64,000 bases of DNA from Auanema rhodensis. Taxonomy: Eukaryota > Nematoda > Chromadorea > Rhabditida > Rhabditidae. This document shows, piece by piece, positions 1 to 12,600 of this stretch. The notes beneath the pieces were generated by a model that saw only the letters and a program-made list of their open reading frames with translations, was not told the DNA's origin and did no database searches. The stretch's first letter is position 1, and each line of letters begins with the position of its first letter. The translations under genes were made by a program, and so were the position numbers. Location: positions 186,001-250,000 of the forward strand of contig CAXKVF010000085.1 in the NCBI GenBank assembly GCA_964057225.1, in the 5' to 3' direction.

Positions 1-1934
1 CACGTGAAAGATAAAGAGATGCGGTTTTCAAAATTTGATTCCCCATGTCCATATTAGTCTAAAAACAAATTTTTATTGATATTGGTTCATGGTAACCATG
101 ACTTTGAAATTTACGTGAACTTTAATTTATGCTAATTAAATGTACACGTGATGTGCACTTGGTATGTAACTCGCTTCACGTGGAAGATAAAGAGATGCGG
201 TTTTCAAAATTAGATTCCCCATGTCCATATTAATCTAAAAACAAATTTTTATTGATATTGGTTCATGGTAACCATGACTTTGAAATTTACGTGAACTTTA
301 ATTTATGCTAATTAAATGTACACGTGATGTGCACTTGGTATGTAACTCGCTTCACGTGGAAGATAAAAAGATGCGGTTTTCAAAATTAGATTCCCCATGT
401 CCATATTAGTCTAAAAACAAATTTTCATTGATATTGGTGCATGGTAACCATGACTTTGAAATTTACGTGAACTTTAATTTATGCTAATTAAATGTACACG
501 TGATGTGCACTTGGTATGTAACTCGCTTCACGTGAAAGATAAAGAGATGCCTTTTTCAAAATTAGATTCCCCATGTCCATATTAGTCTAAAAACAAATTT
601 TTATTGATATTGGTTAATGGTAACCATGACTTTGAAATTTACGTGAACTTTAATTTATGCTAATTAAATGTACACGTGATGTGCACTTGATATGTAACTC
701 GCTTCACGTGAAAGATAAAGAGATGCGGTTATCAAAATTAGATTCCCCATGTCCATATTAGTCTAAAAACAAATTTTTATTGATATTGGTGCATGGTAAC
801 CATGACTTTGAAATTTACGTGAACTTTAATTTATGCTAATTAAATGTACACGTGATGTGCACTTGGTATGTAACTCGCTTCACGTGAAAGATAAAGAGAT
901 GCGGTTTTCAAAATTAGATTCCCCATGTCCATATTAGTCTAAAAACAAATTTATATTGATATTGGTGCATGGTAACCATGACTTTGAAATTTACGTGAAC
1001 TTTAATTTTTGCTAATTAAATGTACACGTGATGTGCACTTGGTATGTAACTCGCTTCACGTGGAAGATAAAGAGATGCGGTTTTCAAAATTAGATTCCCC
1101 ATGTCCATATTAGTCTAAAAACAAATTTTTATTGATATTGGTGCATGGTAACCATGACTTTGAAATTTACGTGAACTTTAATTTATGCTAATTAAATGTA
1201 CACGTGATGTGCACTTGGTATGTAACTCGCTTCACGTGAAAGATAAAGAGATGCGGTTTTCAAAATTAGATTCCCCATGTCCATATTAGTCTAAAAACAA
1301 ATTTTTATTGATATTGGTTCATGGTAACCATGACTTTGAAATTTACGTGAACTTTAATTTATGCTAATTAAATGTACACGTGATGTGCACTTGGTATGTA
1401 ACTCGCTTCACGTGAAATATAAAGAGATGCGGTTTTCAAAATTAGATTCCCCATGTCCATATTAGTCTAAAAACAAATTTTTATTGATATTGGTGCATGG
1501 TAACCATGACTTTGAAATTTACGTGAACTTTAATTTATGCTAATTAAATGTACACGTGATGTGCACTTGGTATGTAACTCGCTTCACGTGAAAGATAAAG
1601 TGATGCGGTTTTCAAAATTAGATTCCCCATGTCCATATTAGTCTAAAAACAAATTTTTATTGATATTGGTTCATGGTAACCATGACTTTGAAATTTACGT
1701 GAACTTTAATTTATGCTAATTAAATGTACACGTGATGTGCACTTGGTATGTAACTCGCTTCACGTGGAAGATAAAGAGATGCGGTTTTCAAAATTAGATT
1801 CCCCATGTCCATATTAGTCTAAAAACAAATTTTTATTGATATTGGTGCATGGTAACCATGACTTTGAAATTTACGTGAACTTTAATTTATGCTAATTAAA
1901 TGTACACGTGATGTGCACTTGGTATGTAACTCGC

Positions 1935-1944
1935 TTCACGTGAA
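1935..1944. other. 10-bp perfect palindrome ttcacgtgaa across the monomer junction
   Basis: The sequence ttcacgtgaa equals its own reverse complement and contains the E-box/G-box hexamer cacgtg. It spans the chosen monomer junction and recurs in most copies. Copies with ggaag instead of gaaag (for example 1057, 1761, 3873) keep cacgtg but lose the outer symmetry. The hexamer is a classic site for bHLH and bZIP proteins. Binding here is not shown, and the site may be only a structural feature of the satellite. Confidence 0.8.
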
Positions 1945-2023
1945 AGATAAAGAGATGCGGTTTTCAAAATTAGATTCCCCATGTCCATATTAGTCTAAAA
2001 ACAAATTTTTATTGATATTGGTG

Positions 2024-2036
2024 CATGGTAACCATG
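2024..2036. other. 13-bp dyad catggt-a-accatg
   Basis: The arms catggt and accatg are exact reverse complements around a single central a. In copies with ggttc instead of ggtgc the flanking t and a also pair, giving a 15-bp dyad (for example 87-101 in the first monomer). It recurs in nearly every monomer. Breaks are confined to certain subfamilies: ggttaatgg copies lose the outer pair, and ccacgac copies lose one internal pair. It could form a short cruciform or bind a dimeric protein; both are inference. Confidence 0.8.
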
Positions 2037-2056
2037 ACTTTGAAATTTACGTGAAC

Positions 2057-2076
2057 TTTAATTTATGCTAATTAAA
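2057..2076. other. AT-rich inverted repeat tttaatt / aattaaa
   Basis: Seven-base arms, exact reverse complements, flank a six-base spacer tatgct. Present in nearly every copy; single changes are rare (tatgtt at 33617 and 34145; tatact at 27281 and 45057; taataaaa at 32033). An AT-only stem of this kind could extrude under supercoiling, but this is a structural possibility and not evidence of function. Confidence 0.75.
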
Positions 2077-2094
2077 TGTACACGTGATGTGCAC
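2077..2094. other. Cluster of three 6-bp palindromes (tgtaca, cacgtg, gtgcac)
   Basis: Monomer positions 141-146, 145-150 and 153-158 are each self-complementary, the first two overlapping by two bases. On the minus strand the middle site reads atcacgtg, which fits the budding-yeast CDEI consensus RTCACRTG. That is noted as a resemblance only, since CDEI belongs to point centromeres. A subfamily in the right part of the window (seven copies, first at 47520) changes cacgtgatg to cacttgatg and destroys the middle palindrome. Confidence 0.75.
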
Positions 2095-3344
2095 TTGGTA
2101 TGTAACTCGCTTCACGTGAAAGATAAAGAGATGCGGTTTTCAAAATTAGATTCCCCATGTCCATATTAGTCTAAAAACAAATTTTTATTGATATTGGTGC
2201 ATGGTAACCATGACTTTGAAATTTACGTGAACTTTAATTTATGCTAATTAAATGTACACGTGATGTGCACTTGATATGTAACTCGCTTCACGTGAAAGAT
2301 AAAGAGATGCGGTTTTCAAAATTAGATTCCCCATGTCCATATTAGTCTAAAAACAAATTTTTATTGATATTGGTGCATGGTAACCATGACTTTGAAATTT
2401 ACGTGAACTTTAATTTATGCTAATTAAATGTACACGTGATGTGCACTTGGTATGTAACTCGCTTCACGTGAAATATAAAGAGATGCGGTTTTCAAAATTA
2501 GATTCCCCATGTCCATATTAGTCTAAAAACAAATTTTTATTGATATTGGTGCATGGTAACCATGACTTTGAAATTTACGTGAACTTTAATTTATGCTAAT
2601 TAAATGTACACGTGATGTGCACTTGGTATGTAACTCGCTTCACGTGAAAGATAAAGTGATGCGGTTTTCAAAATTAGATTCCCCATGTCCATATTAGTCT
2701 AAAAACAGATTTTTATTGATATTGGTTCATGGTAACCATGACTTTGAAATTTACGTGAACTTTAATTTATGCTAATTAAATGTACACGTGATGTGCACTT
2801 GGTATGTAACTCGCTTCACGTGAAAGATAAAGAGATGCGGTTTTCAAAATTTGATTCCCCATGTCCATATTAGTCTAAAAACAAATTTTTATTGATATTG
2901 GTTCATGGTAACCATGACTTTGAAATTTACGTGAACTTTAATTTATGCTAATTAAATGTACACGTGATGTGCACTTGGTATGTAACTCGCTTCACGTGGA
3001 AGATAAAGAGATGCGGTTTTCAAAATTAGATTCCCCATGTCCATATTAATCTAAAAACAAATTTTTATTGATATTGGTTCATGGTAACCATGACTTTGAA
3101 ATTTACGTGAACTTTAATTTATGCTAATTAAATGTACACGTGATGTGCACTTGGTATGTAACTCGCTTCACGTGGAAGATAAAAAGATGCGGTTTTCAAA
3201 ATTAGATTCCCCATGTCCATATTAGTCTAAAAACAAATTTTCATTGATATTGGTGCATGGTAACCATGACTTTGAAATTTACGTGAACTTTAATTTATGC
3301 TAATTAAATGTACACGTGATGTGCACTTGGTATGTAACTCGCTT

Positions 3345-6300
3345 CACGTGAAAGATAAAGAGATGCCTTTTTCAAAATTAGATTCCCCATGTCCATATTA
3401 GTCTAAAAACAAATTTTTATTGATATTGGTTAATGGTAACCATGACTTTGAAATTTACGTGAACTTTAATTTATGCTAATTAAATGTACACGTGATGTGC
3501 ACTTGATATGTAACTCGCTTCACGTGAAAGATAAAGAGATGCGGTTTTCAAAATTAGATTCCCCATGTCCATATTAGTCTAAAAACAAATTTTTATTGAT
3601 ATTGGTGCATGGTAACCATGACTTTGAAATTTACGTGAACTTTAATTTATGCTAATTAAATGTACACGTGATGTGCACTTGGTATGTAACTCGCTTCACG
3701 TGAAAGATAAAGAGATGCGGTTTTCAAAATTAGATTCCCCATGTCCATATTAGTCTAAAAACAAATTTATATTGATATTGGTGCATGGTAACCATGACTT
3801 TGAAATTTACGTGAACTTTAATTTTTGCTAATTAAATGTACACGTGATGTGCACTTGGTATGTAACTCGCTTCACGTGGAAGATAAAGAGATGCGGTTTT
3901 CAAAATTAGATTCCCCATGTCCATATTAGTCTAAAAACAAATTTTTATTGATATTGGTGCATGGTAACCATGACTTTGAAATTTACGTGAACTTTAATTT
4001 ATGCTAATTAAATGTACACGTGATGTGCACTTGGTATGTAACTCGCTTCACGTGAAAGATAAAGAGATGCGGTTTTCAAAATTAGATTCCCCATGTCCAT
4101 ATTAGTCTAAAAACAAATTTTTATTGATATTGGTTCATGGTAACCATGACTTTGAAATTTACGTGAACTTTAATTTATGCTAATTAAATGTACACGTGAT
4201 GTGCACTTGGTATGTAACTCGCTTCACGTGAAATATAAAGAGATGCGGTTTTCAAAATTAGATTCCCCATGTCCATATTAGTCTAAAAACAAATTTTTAT
4301 TGATATTGGTGCATGGTAACCATGACTTTGAAATTTACGTGAACTTTAATTTATGCTAATTAAATGTACACGTGATGTGCACTTGGTATGTAACTCGCTT
4401 CACGTGAAAGATAAAGTGATGCGGTTTTCAAAATTAGATTCCCCATGTCCATATTAGTCTAAAAACAAATTTTTATTGATATTGGTTCATGGTAACCATG
4501 ACTTTGAAATTTACGTGAACTTTAATTTATGCTAATTAAATGTACACGTGATGTGCACTTGGTATGTAACTCGCTTCACGTGGAAGATAAAGAGATGCGG
4601 TTTTCAAAATTAGATTCCCCATGTCCATATTAGTCTAAAAACAAATTTTTATTGATATTGGTGCATGGTAACCATGACTTTGAAATTTACGTGAACTTTA
4701 ATTTATGCTAATTAAATGTACACGTGATGTGCACTTGGTATGTAACTCGCTTCACGTGAAAGATAAAGAGATGCGGTTTTCAAAATTAGATTCCCCATGT
4801 CCATATTAGTCTAAAAACAAATTTTTATTGATATTGGTTCATGGTAACCATGACTTTGAAATTTACGTGAACTTTAATTTATGCTAATTAAATGTACACG
4901 TGATGTGCACTTGGTATGTAACTCGCTTCACGTGAAAGATAAAGAGATGCGGTTTTCAAAATTAGATTCCCCATGTCCATATTAGTCTAAAAACAAATTT
5001 TTATTGATATTGGTGCATGGTAACCATGACTTTGAAATTTACGTGAACTTTAATTTATGCTAATTAAATGTACACGTGATGTGCACTTGGTATGTAACTC
5101 GCTTCACGTGAAAGATAAAGAGATGCGGTTTTCAAAATTAGATTCCCCATGTCCATATTAATCTAAAAACAAATTTTTATTGATATTGGTTCATGGTAAC
5201 CATGACTTTGAAATTTACGTGAACTTTAATTTATGCTAATTAAATGTACACGTGATGTGCACTTGGTATGTAACTCGCTTCACGTGGAAGATAAAAAGAT
5301 GCGGTTTTCAAAATTAGATTCCCCATGTCCATATTAGTCTAAAAACAAATTTTCATTGATATTGGTGCATGGTAACCATGACTTTGAAATTTACGTGAAC
5401 TTTAATTTATGCTAATTAAATGTACACGTGATGTGCACTTGGTATGTAACTCGCTTCACGTGAAAGATAAAGAGATGCCTTTTTCAAAATTAGATTCCCC
5501 ATGTCCATATTAGTCTAAAAACAAATTTTTATTGATATTGGTTAATGGTAACCATGACTTTGAAATTTACGTGAACTTTAATTTATGCTAATTAAATGTA
5601 CACGTGATGTGCACTTGATATGTAACTCGCTTCACGTGAAAGATAAAGAGATGCGGTTTTCAAAATTAGATTCCCCATGTCCATATTAGTCTAAAAACAA
5701 ATTTTTATTGATATTGGTGCATGGTAACCATGACTTTGAAATTTACGTGAACTTTAATTTATGCTAATTAAATGTACACGTGATGTGCACTTGGTATGTA
5801 ACTCGCTTCACGTGAAAGATAAAGAGATGCGGTTTTCAAAATTAGATTCCCCATGTCCATATTAGTCTAAAAACAAATTTATATTGATATTGGTGCATGG
5901 TAACCATGACTTTGAAATTTACGTGAACTTTAATTTATGCTAATTAAATGTACACGTGATGTGCACTTGGTATGTAACTCGCTTCACGTGGAAGATAAAG
6001 AGATGCGGTTTTCAAAATTAGATTCCCCATGTCCATATTAGTCTAAAAACAAATTTTTATTGATATTGGTTCATGGTAACCATGACTTTGAAATTTACGT
6101 GAACTTTAATTTATGCTAATTAAATGTACACGTGATGTGCACTTGGTATGTAACTCGCTTCACGTGAAATGTAAAGAGATGCGGTTTTCAAAATTAGATT
6201 CCCCATGTCCATATTAGTCTAAAAACAAATTTTTATTGATATTGGTGCATGGTAACCATGACTTTGAAATTTACGTGAACTTTAATTTATGCTAATTAAA

Positions 6301-9300
6301 TGTACACGTGATGTGCACTTGGTATGTAACTCGCTTCACGTGAAAGATAAAGTGATGCGGTTTTCAAAATTAGATTCCCCATGTCCATATTAGTCTAAAA
6401 ACAAATTTTTATTGATATTGGTTCATGGTAACCATGACTTTGAAATTTACGTGAACTTTAATTTATGCTAATTAAATGTACACGTGATGTGCACTTGGTA
6501 TGTAACTCGCTTCACGTGGAAGATAAAGAGATGCGGTTTTCAAAATTAGATTCCCCATGTCCATATTAGTCTAAAAACAAATTTTTATTGATATTGGTGC
6601 ATGGTAACCATGACTTTGAAATTTACGTGAACTTTAATTTATGCTAATTAAATGTACACGTGATGTGCACTTGGTATGTAACTCGCTTCACGTGAAAGAT
6701 AAAGAGATGCGGTTTTCAAAATTAGATTCCCCATGTCCATATTAGTCTAAAAACAAATTTTTATTGATATTGGTTCATGGTAACCATGACTTTGAAATTT
6801 ACGTGAACTTTAATTTATGCTAATTAAATGTACACGTGATGTGCACTTGGTATGTAACTCGCTTCACGTGAAAGATAAAGAGATGCGGTTTTCAAAATTA
6901 GATTCCCCATGTCCATATTAGTCTAAAAACAAATTTTTATTGATATTGGTGCATGGTAACCATGACTTTGAAATTTACGTGAACTTTAATTTATGCTAAT
7001 TAAATGTACACGTGATGTGCACTTGGTATGTAACTCGCTTCACGTGAAAGATAAAGAGATGCGGTTTTCAAAATTAGATTCCCCATGTCCATATTAGTCT
7101 AAAAACAAATTTTTATTGATATTGGTTCATGGTAACCATGACTTTGAAATTTACGTGAACTTTAATTTATGCTAATTAAATGTACACGTGATGTGCACTT
7201 GGTATGTAACTCGCTTCACGTGGAAGATAAAGAGATGCGGTTTTCAAAATTAGATTCCCCATGTCCATATTAGTCTAAAAACAAATTTTTATTGATATTG
7301 GTGCATGGTAACCATGACTTTGAAATTTACGTGAACTTTAATTTATGCTAATTAAATGTACACGTGATGTGCACTTGGTATGTAACTCGCTTCACGTGAA
7401 AGATAAAGAGATGCGGTTTTCAAAATTAGATTCCCCATGTCCATATTAGTCCAAAAACAAATTTTTATTGATATTGGTGCATGGTAACCATGACTTTGAA
7501 ATTTACGTGAACTTTAATCTATGCTAATTAAATGTACACGTGATGTGCACTTGGTATGTAACTCGCTTCACGTGAAAGATAAAGAGATGCCTTTTTCAAA
7601 ATTAGATTCCCCATGTCCATATTAGTCTAAAAACAAATTTTTATTGATATTGGTTAATGGTAACCATGACTTTGAAATTTACGTGAACTTTAATTTATGC
7701 TAATTAAATGTACACGTGATGTGCACTTGATATGTAACTCGCTTCACGTGAAAGATAAAGAGATGCGGTTTTCAAAATTAGATTCCCCATGTCCATATTA
7801 GTCTAAAAACAAATTTTTATTGATATTGGTGCATGGTAACCATGACTTTGAAATTTACGTGAACTTTAATTTATGCTAATTAAATGTACACGTGATGTGC
7901 ACTTGGTATGTAACTCGCTTCACGTGAAAGATAAAGAGATGCGGTTTTCAAAATTAGATTCCCCATGTCCATATTAGTCTAAAAACAAATTTATATTGAT
8001 ATTGGTGCATGGTAACCATGACTTTGAAATTTACGTGAACTTTAATTTATGCTAATTAAATGTACACGTGATGTGCACTTGGTATGTAACTCGCTTCACG
8101 TGGAAGATAAAGAGATGCGGTTTTCAAAATTAGATTCCCCATGTCCATATTAGTCTAAAAACAAATTTTTATTGATATTGGTGCATGGTAACCATGACTT
8201 TGAAATTTACGTGAACTTTAATTTATGCTAATTAAATGTACACGTGATGTGCACTTGGTATGTAACTCGCTTCACGTGAAAGATAAAGAGATGCGGTTTT
8301 CAAAATTAGATTCCCCATGTCCATATTAGTCTAAAAACAAATTTTTATTGATATTGGTTCATGGTAACCATGACTTTGAAATTTACGTGAACTTTAATTT
8401 ATGCTAATTAAATGTACACGTGATGTGCACTTGGTATGTAACTCGCTTCACGTGAAATATAAAGAGATGCGGTTTTCAAAATTAGATTCCCCATGTCCAT
8501 ATTAGTCTAAAAACAAATTTTTATTGATATTGGTGCATGGTAACCATGACTTTGAAATTTACGTGAACTTTAATTTATGCTAATTAAATGTACACGTGAT
8601 GTGCACTTGGTATGTAACTCGCTTCACGTGAAAGATAAAGTGATGCGGTTTTCAAAATTAGATTCCCCATGTCCATATTAGTCTAAAAACAAATTTTTAT
8701 TGATATTGGTTCATGGTAACCATGACTTTGAAATTTACGTGAACTTTAATTTATGCTAATTAAATGTACACGTGATGTGCACTTGGTATGTAACTCGCTT
8801 CACGTGGAAGATAAAGAGATGCGGTTTTCAAAATTAGATTCCCCATGTCCATATTAGTCTAAAAACAAATTTTTATTGATATTGGTGCATGGTAACCATG
8901 ACTTTGAAATTTACGTGAACTTTAATTTATGCTAATTAAATGTACACGTGATGTGCACTTGGTATGTAACTCGCTTCACGTGAAAGATAAAGAGATGCGG
9001 TTTTCAAAATTAGATTCCCCATGTCCATATTAGTCTAAAAACAAATTTTTATTGATATTGGTTCATGGTAACCATGACTTTGAAATTTACGTGAACTTTA
9101 ATTTATGCTAATTAAATGTACACGTGATGTGCACTTGGTATGTAACTCGCTTCACGTGAAAGATAAAGAGATGCGGTTTTCAAAATTAGATTCCCCATGT
9201 CCATATTAGTCTAAAAACAAATTTTTATTGATATTGGTGCATGGTAACCATGACTTTGAAATTTACGTGAACTTTAATTTATGCTAATTAAATGTACACG

Positions 9301-9680
9301 TGATGTGCACTTGGTATGTAACTCGCTTCACGTGAAAGATAAAGAGATGCGGTTTTCAAAATTAGATTCCCCATGTCCATATTAGTCTAAAAACAAATTT
9401 TTATTGATATTGGTTCATGGTAACCATGACTTTGAAATTTACGTGAACTTTAATTTATGCTAATTAAATGTACACGTGATGTGCACTTGGTATGTAACTC
9501 GCTTCACGTGGAAGATAAAGAGATGCGGTTTTCAAAATTAGATTCCCCATGTCCATATTAGTCTAAAAACAAATTTTTATTGATATTGGTGCATGGTAAC
9601 CATGACTTTGAAATTTACGTGAACTTTAATTTATGCTAATTAAATGTACACGTGATGTGCACTTGGTATGTAACTCGCTT
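3345..9680 (+). repeat. 12-monomer HOR (2112 bp), three copies
   Basis: Units begin with the gccttttt/gttaat/ttgatatg monomer at 3345, 5457 and 7569, exactly 2112 bp apart. The order is: gccttttt; plain ggtgc; tttatattg; ggaag; ggttc; gaaat; aaagtg; ggaag; ggttc; ggtgc; ggttc; ggaag. Units one and three follow this order throughout. Unit two lacks one monomer near 5985, where a single copy carries ggaag at its start and ggttc further on. It gains one at 7393, a copy with the private changes gtccaaaa and taatctatg. Such loss and gain of whole 176-bp steps is the expected trace of unequal exchange. Confidence 0.85.
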
Positions 9681-12600
9681 CACGTGGAAGATAAAGAGAT
9701 GCGGTTTTCAAAATTAGATTCCCCATGTCCATATTAGTCTAAAAACAAATTTTTATTGATATTGGTGCATGGTAACCATGACTTTGAAATTTACGTGAAC
9801 TTTAATTTATGCTAATTAAATGTACACGTGATGTGCACTTGGTATGTAACTTGCTTCACGTGAAAGATAAAGAGATGCGGTTTTCAAAATTAGATTCCCC
9901 ATGTCCATATTAGTCTAAAAACAAATTTTTATTGATATTGGTTAATGGTAACCATGACTTTGAAATTTACGTGAACTTTAATTTATGCTAATTAAATGTA
10001 CACGTGATGTGCACTTGGTATGTAACTCGCTTCACGTGAAAGATAAAGAGATGCGGTTTTCAAAATTAGATTCCCCATGTCCATATTAGTCTAAAAACAG
10101 ATTTTTATTGATATTGGTGCATGGTAACCATGACTTTGAAATTTACGTGAACTTTAATTTATGCTAATTAAATGTACACGTGATGTGCACTTGATATGTA
10201 ACTCGCTTCACGTGAAAGATAAAGAGATGCGGTTTTCAAAATTAGATTCCCCATGTCCATATTAGTCTAAAAACAAATTTTTATTGATATTGGTTCATGG
10301 TAACCATGACTTTGAAATTTACGTGAACTTTAATTTATGCTAATTAAATGTACACGTGATGTGCACTTGGTATGTAACTCGCTTCACGTGAAAGATAAAG
10401 AGATGCGGTTTTCAAAATTAGATTCCCCATGTCCATATTAGTCTAAAAACAGATTTTTATTGATATTGGTGCATGGTAACCATGACTTTGAAATTTACGT
10501 GAACTTTAATTTATGCTAATTAAATGTACACGTGATGTGCACTTGGTATGTAACTCGCTTCACGTGAAAGATAAAGAGATGCGGTTTTCAAAATTAGATT
10601 CCCCATGTCCATATTAGTCTAAAAACAATTTTTTATTGATATTGGTTCATGGTAACCATGACTTTGAAATTTACGTGAACTTTAATTTATGCTAATTAAA
10701 TGTACACGTGATGTGCACTTGGTATGTAACTCGCTTCACGTGAAAGATAAAGAGATGCGGTTTTCAAAATTAGATTCCCCATGTCCATATTAGTCTAAAA
10801 ACAAATTTATATTGATATTGGTGCATGGTAACCATGACTTTGAAATTTACGTGAACTTTAATTTATGCTAATTAAATGTACACGTGATGTGCACTTGGTA
10901 TGTAACTCGCTTCACGTGGAAGATAAAGAGATGCGGTTTTCAAAATTAGATTCCCCATGTCCATATTAGTCTAAAAACAAATTTTTATTGATATTGGTGC
11001 ATGGTAACCATGACTTTGAAATTTACGTGAACTTTAATTTATGCTAATTAAATGTACACGTGATGTGCACTTGGTATGTAACTCGCTTCACGTGAAAGAT
11101 AAAGAGATGCGGTTTTCAAAATTAGATTCCCCATGTCCATATTAGTCTAAAAACAAATTTTTATTGATATTGGTTCATGGTAACCATGACTTTGAAATTT
11201 ACGTGAACTTTAATTTATGCTAATTAAATGTACACGTGATGTGCACTTGGTATGTAACTCGCTTCACGTGAAATATAAAGAGATGCGGTTTTCAAAATTA
11301 GATTCCCCATGTCCATATTAGTCTAAAAACAAATTTTTATTGATATTGGTGCATGGTAACCATGACTTTGAAATTTACGTGAACTTTAATTTATGCTAAT
11401 TAAATGTACACGTGATGTGCACTTGGTATGTAACTCGCTTCACGTGAAAGATAAAGTGATGCGGTTTTCAAAATTAGATTCCCCATGTCCATATTAGTCT
11501 AAAAACAAATTTTTATTGATATTGGTTCATGGTAACCATGACTTTGAAATTTACGTGAACTTTAATTTATGCTAATTAAATGTACACGTGATGTGCACTT
11601 GGTATGTAACTCGCTTCACGTGGAAGATAAAGAGATGCGGTTTTCAAAATTAGATTCCCCATGTCCATATTAGTCTAAAAACAAATTTATATTGATATTG
11701 GTGCATGGTAACCATGACTTTGAAATTTACGTGAACTTTAATTTATGCTAATTAAATGTACACGTGATGTGCACTTGGTATGTAACTCGCTTCACGTGGA
11801 AGATAAAGAGATGCGGTTTTCAAAATTAGATTCCCCATGTCCATATTAGTCTAAAAACAAATTTTTATTGATATTGGTGCATGGTAACCATGACTTTGAA
11901 ATTTACGTGAACTTTAATTTATGCTAATTAAATGTACACGTGATGTGCACTTGGTATGTAACTCGCTTCACGTGAAAGATAAAGAGATGCGGTTTTCAAA
12001 ATTAGATTCCCCATGTCCATATTAGTCTAAAAACAAATTTTTATTGATATTGGTTCATGGTAACCATGACTTTGAAATTTACGTGAACTTTAATTTATGC
12101 TAATTAAATGTACACGTGATGTGCACTTGGTATGTAACTCGCTTCACGTGAAATATAAAGAGATGCGGTTTTCAAAATTAGATTCCCCATGTCCATATTA
12201 GTCTAAAAACAAATTTTTATTGATATTGGTGCATGGTAACCATGACTTTGAAATTTACGTGAACTTTAATTTATGCTAATTAAATGTACACGTGATGTGC
12301 ACTTGGTATGTAACTCGCTTCACGTGAAAGATAAAGTGATGCGGTTTTCAAAATTAGATTCCCCATGTCCATATTAGTCTAAAAACAAATTTTTATTGAT
12401 ATTGGTTCATGGTAACCATGACTTTGAAATTTACGTGAACTTTAATTTATGCTAATTAAATGTACACGTGATGTGCACTTGGTATGTAACTCGCTTCACG
12501 TGAAAGATAAAGAGATGCGGTTTTCAAAATTAGATTCCCCATGTCCATATTAGTCTAAAAACAAATTTTTATTGATATTGGTTCATGGTAACCATGACTT

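Larger units (their letters stand above)
1937..2112 (+). repeat. Representative consensus monomer (176 bp)
   Basis: This copy carries the majority base at the variant sites I tracked and serves as the reference for monomer coordinates 1-176. Landmarks in order: cacgtg at 1-6; gatgcggttttc at 18-29; attccccatg at 38-47; gtccatattagtct at 47-60; an A/T tract aaaaacaaattttt at 61-74; the catggt-a-accatg dyad at 88-100; tttacgtgaac at 110-120; the tttaatt/aattaaa inverted repeat at 121-140; tgtaca, cacgtg and gtgcac at 141-158; and actcgctt at 169-176. Because 176 is 2 modulo 3, the reading frame shifts at each copy, so long open frames cannot be sustained. I saw no match to the CENP-B box (TTCG....A..CGGG) on either strand. 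The choice of cacgtg as position 1 is arbitrary because the array is continuous. Confidence 0.95.
2049..2119 (+). other. Three ACGTGA cores at about three-helical-turn spacing
   Basis: The hexamer acgtga occurs at monomer positions 113-118, 146-151 and 178-183 (the last is position 2 of the next copy). Start-to-start distances are 33 and 32 bp, then 111 bp to the next set. All three are in the same orientation, so they would lie near one face of the DNA helix. The flanks also resemble each other: tttacgtgaa and ttcacgtgaa differ at one base. This may reflect old internal duplication or binding-site phasing; neither is proved. Confidence 0.7.
1..3344 (+). repeat. 16-monomer HOR (2816 bp), left end
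   Basis: Monomers starting at 1, 177, 353 and 529 carry, in order, aaatttgatt, attaatct, aaaaag with tttcattg, and gccttttt with gttaat and ttgatatg. The same series restarts at 2817, 2993, 3169 and 3345, giving a 2816-bp period. Copies 1-11 of the first unit (1-1936) and of the second (2817-4752) look identical by eye apart from base 731, where gcggttatc replaces gcggttttc. The shared rare change aattttt before gct in monomers 881 and 3697 supports recent duplication of this block. From monomer 12 onward the two units differ. Confidence 0.85.

Noticed and set aside
21-27. gcggttt shared with the Arabidopsis satellite as recalled
   Set aside because: It is not collinear with the other anchors (it would have to lie in a different part of the monomer), so I treat it as a chance match and do not count it towards homology.
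61-74. Polyadenylation signal or promoter in the A/T tract
   Set aside because: Simple A/T runs are expected in a 32% G+C satellite; nothing else marks a transcription unit.
145-152. Yeast CDEI-like centromere element (atcacgtg, minus strand)
   Set aside because: The match is only eight bases, there is no CDEII/CDEIII arrangement, and point centromeres are not embedded in satellite arrays. It is better described as a G-box/E-box.
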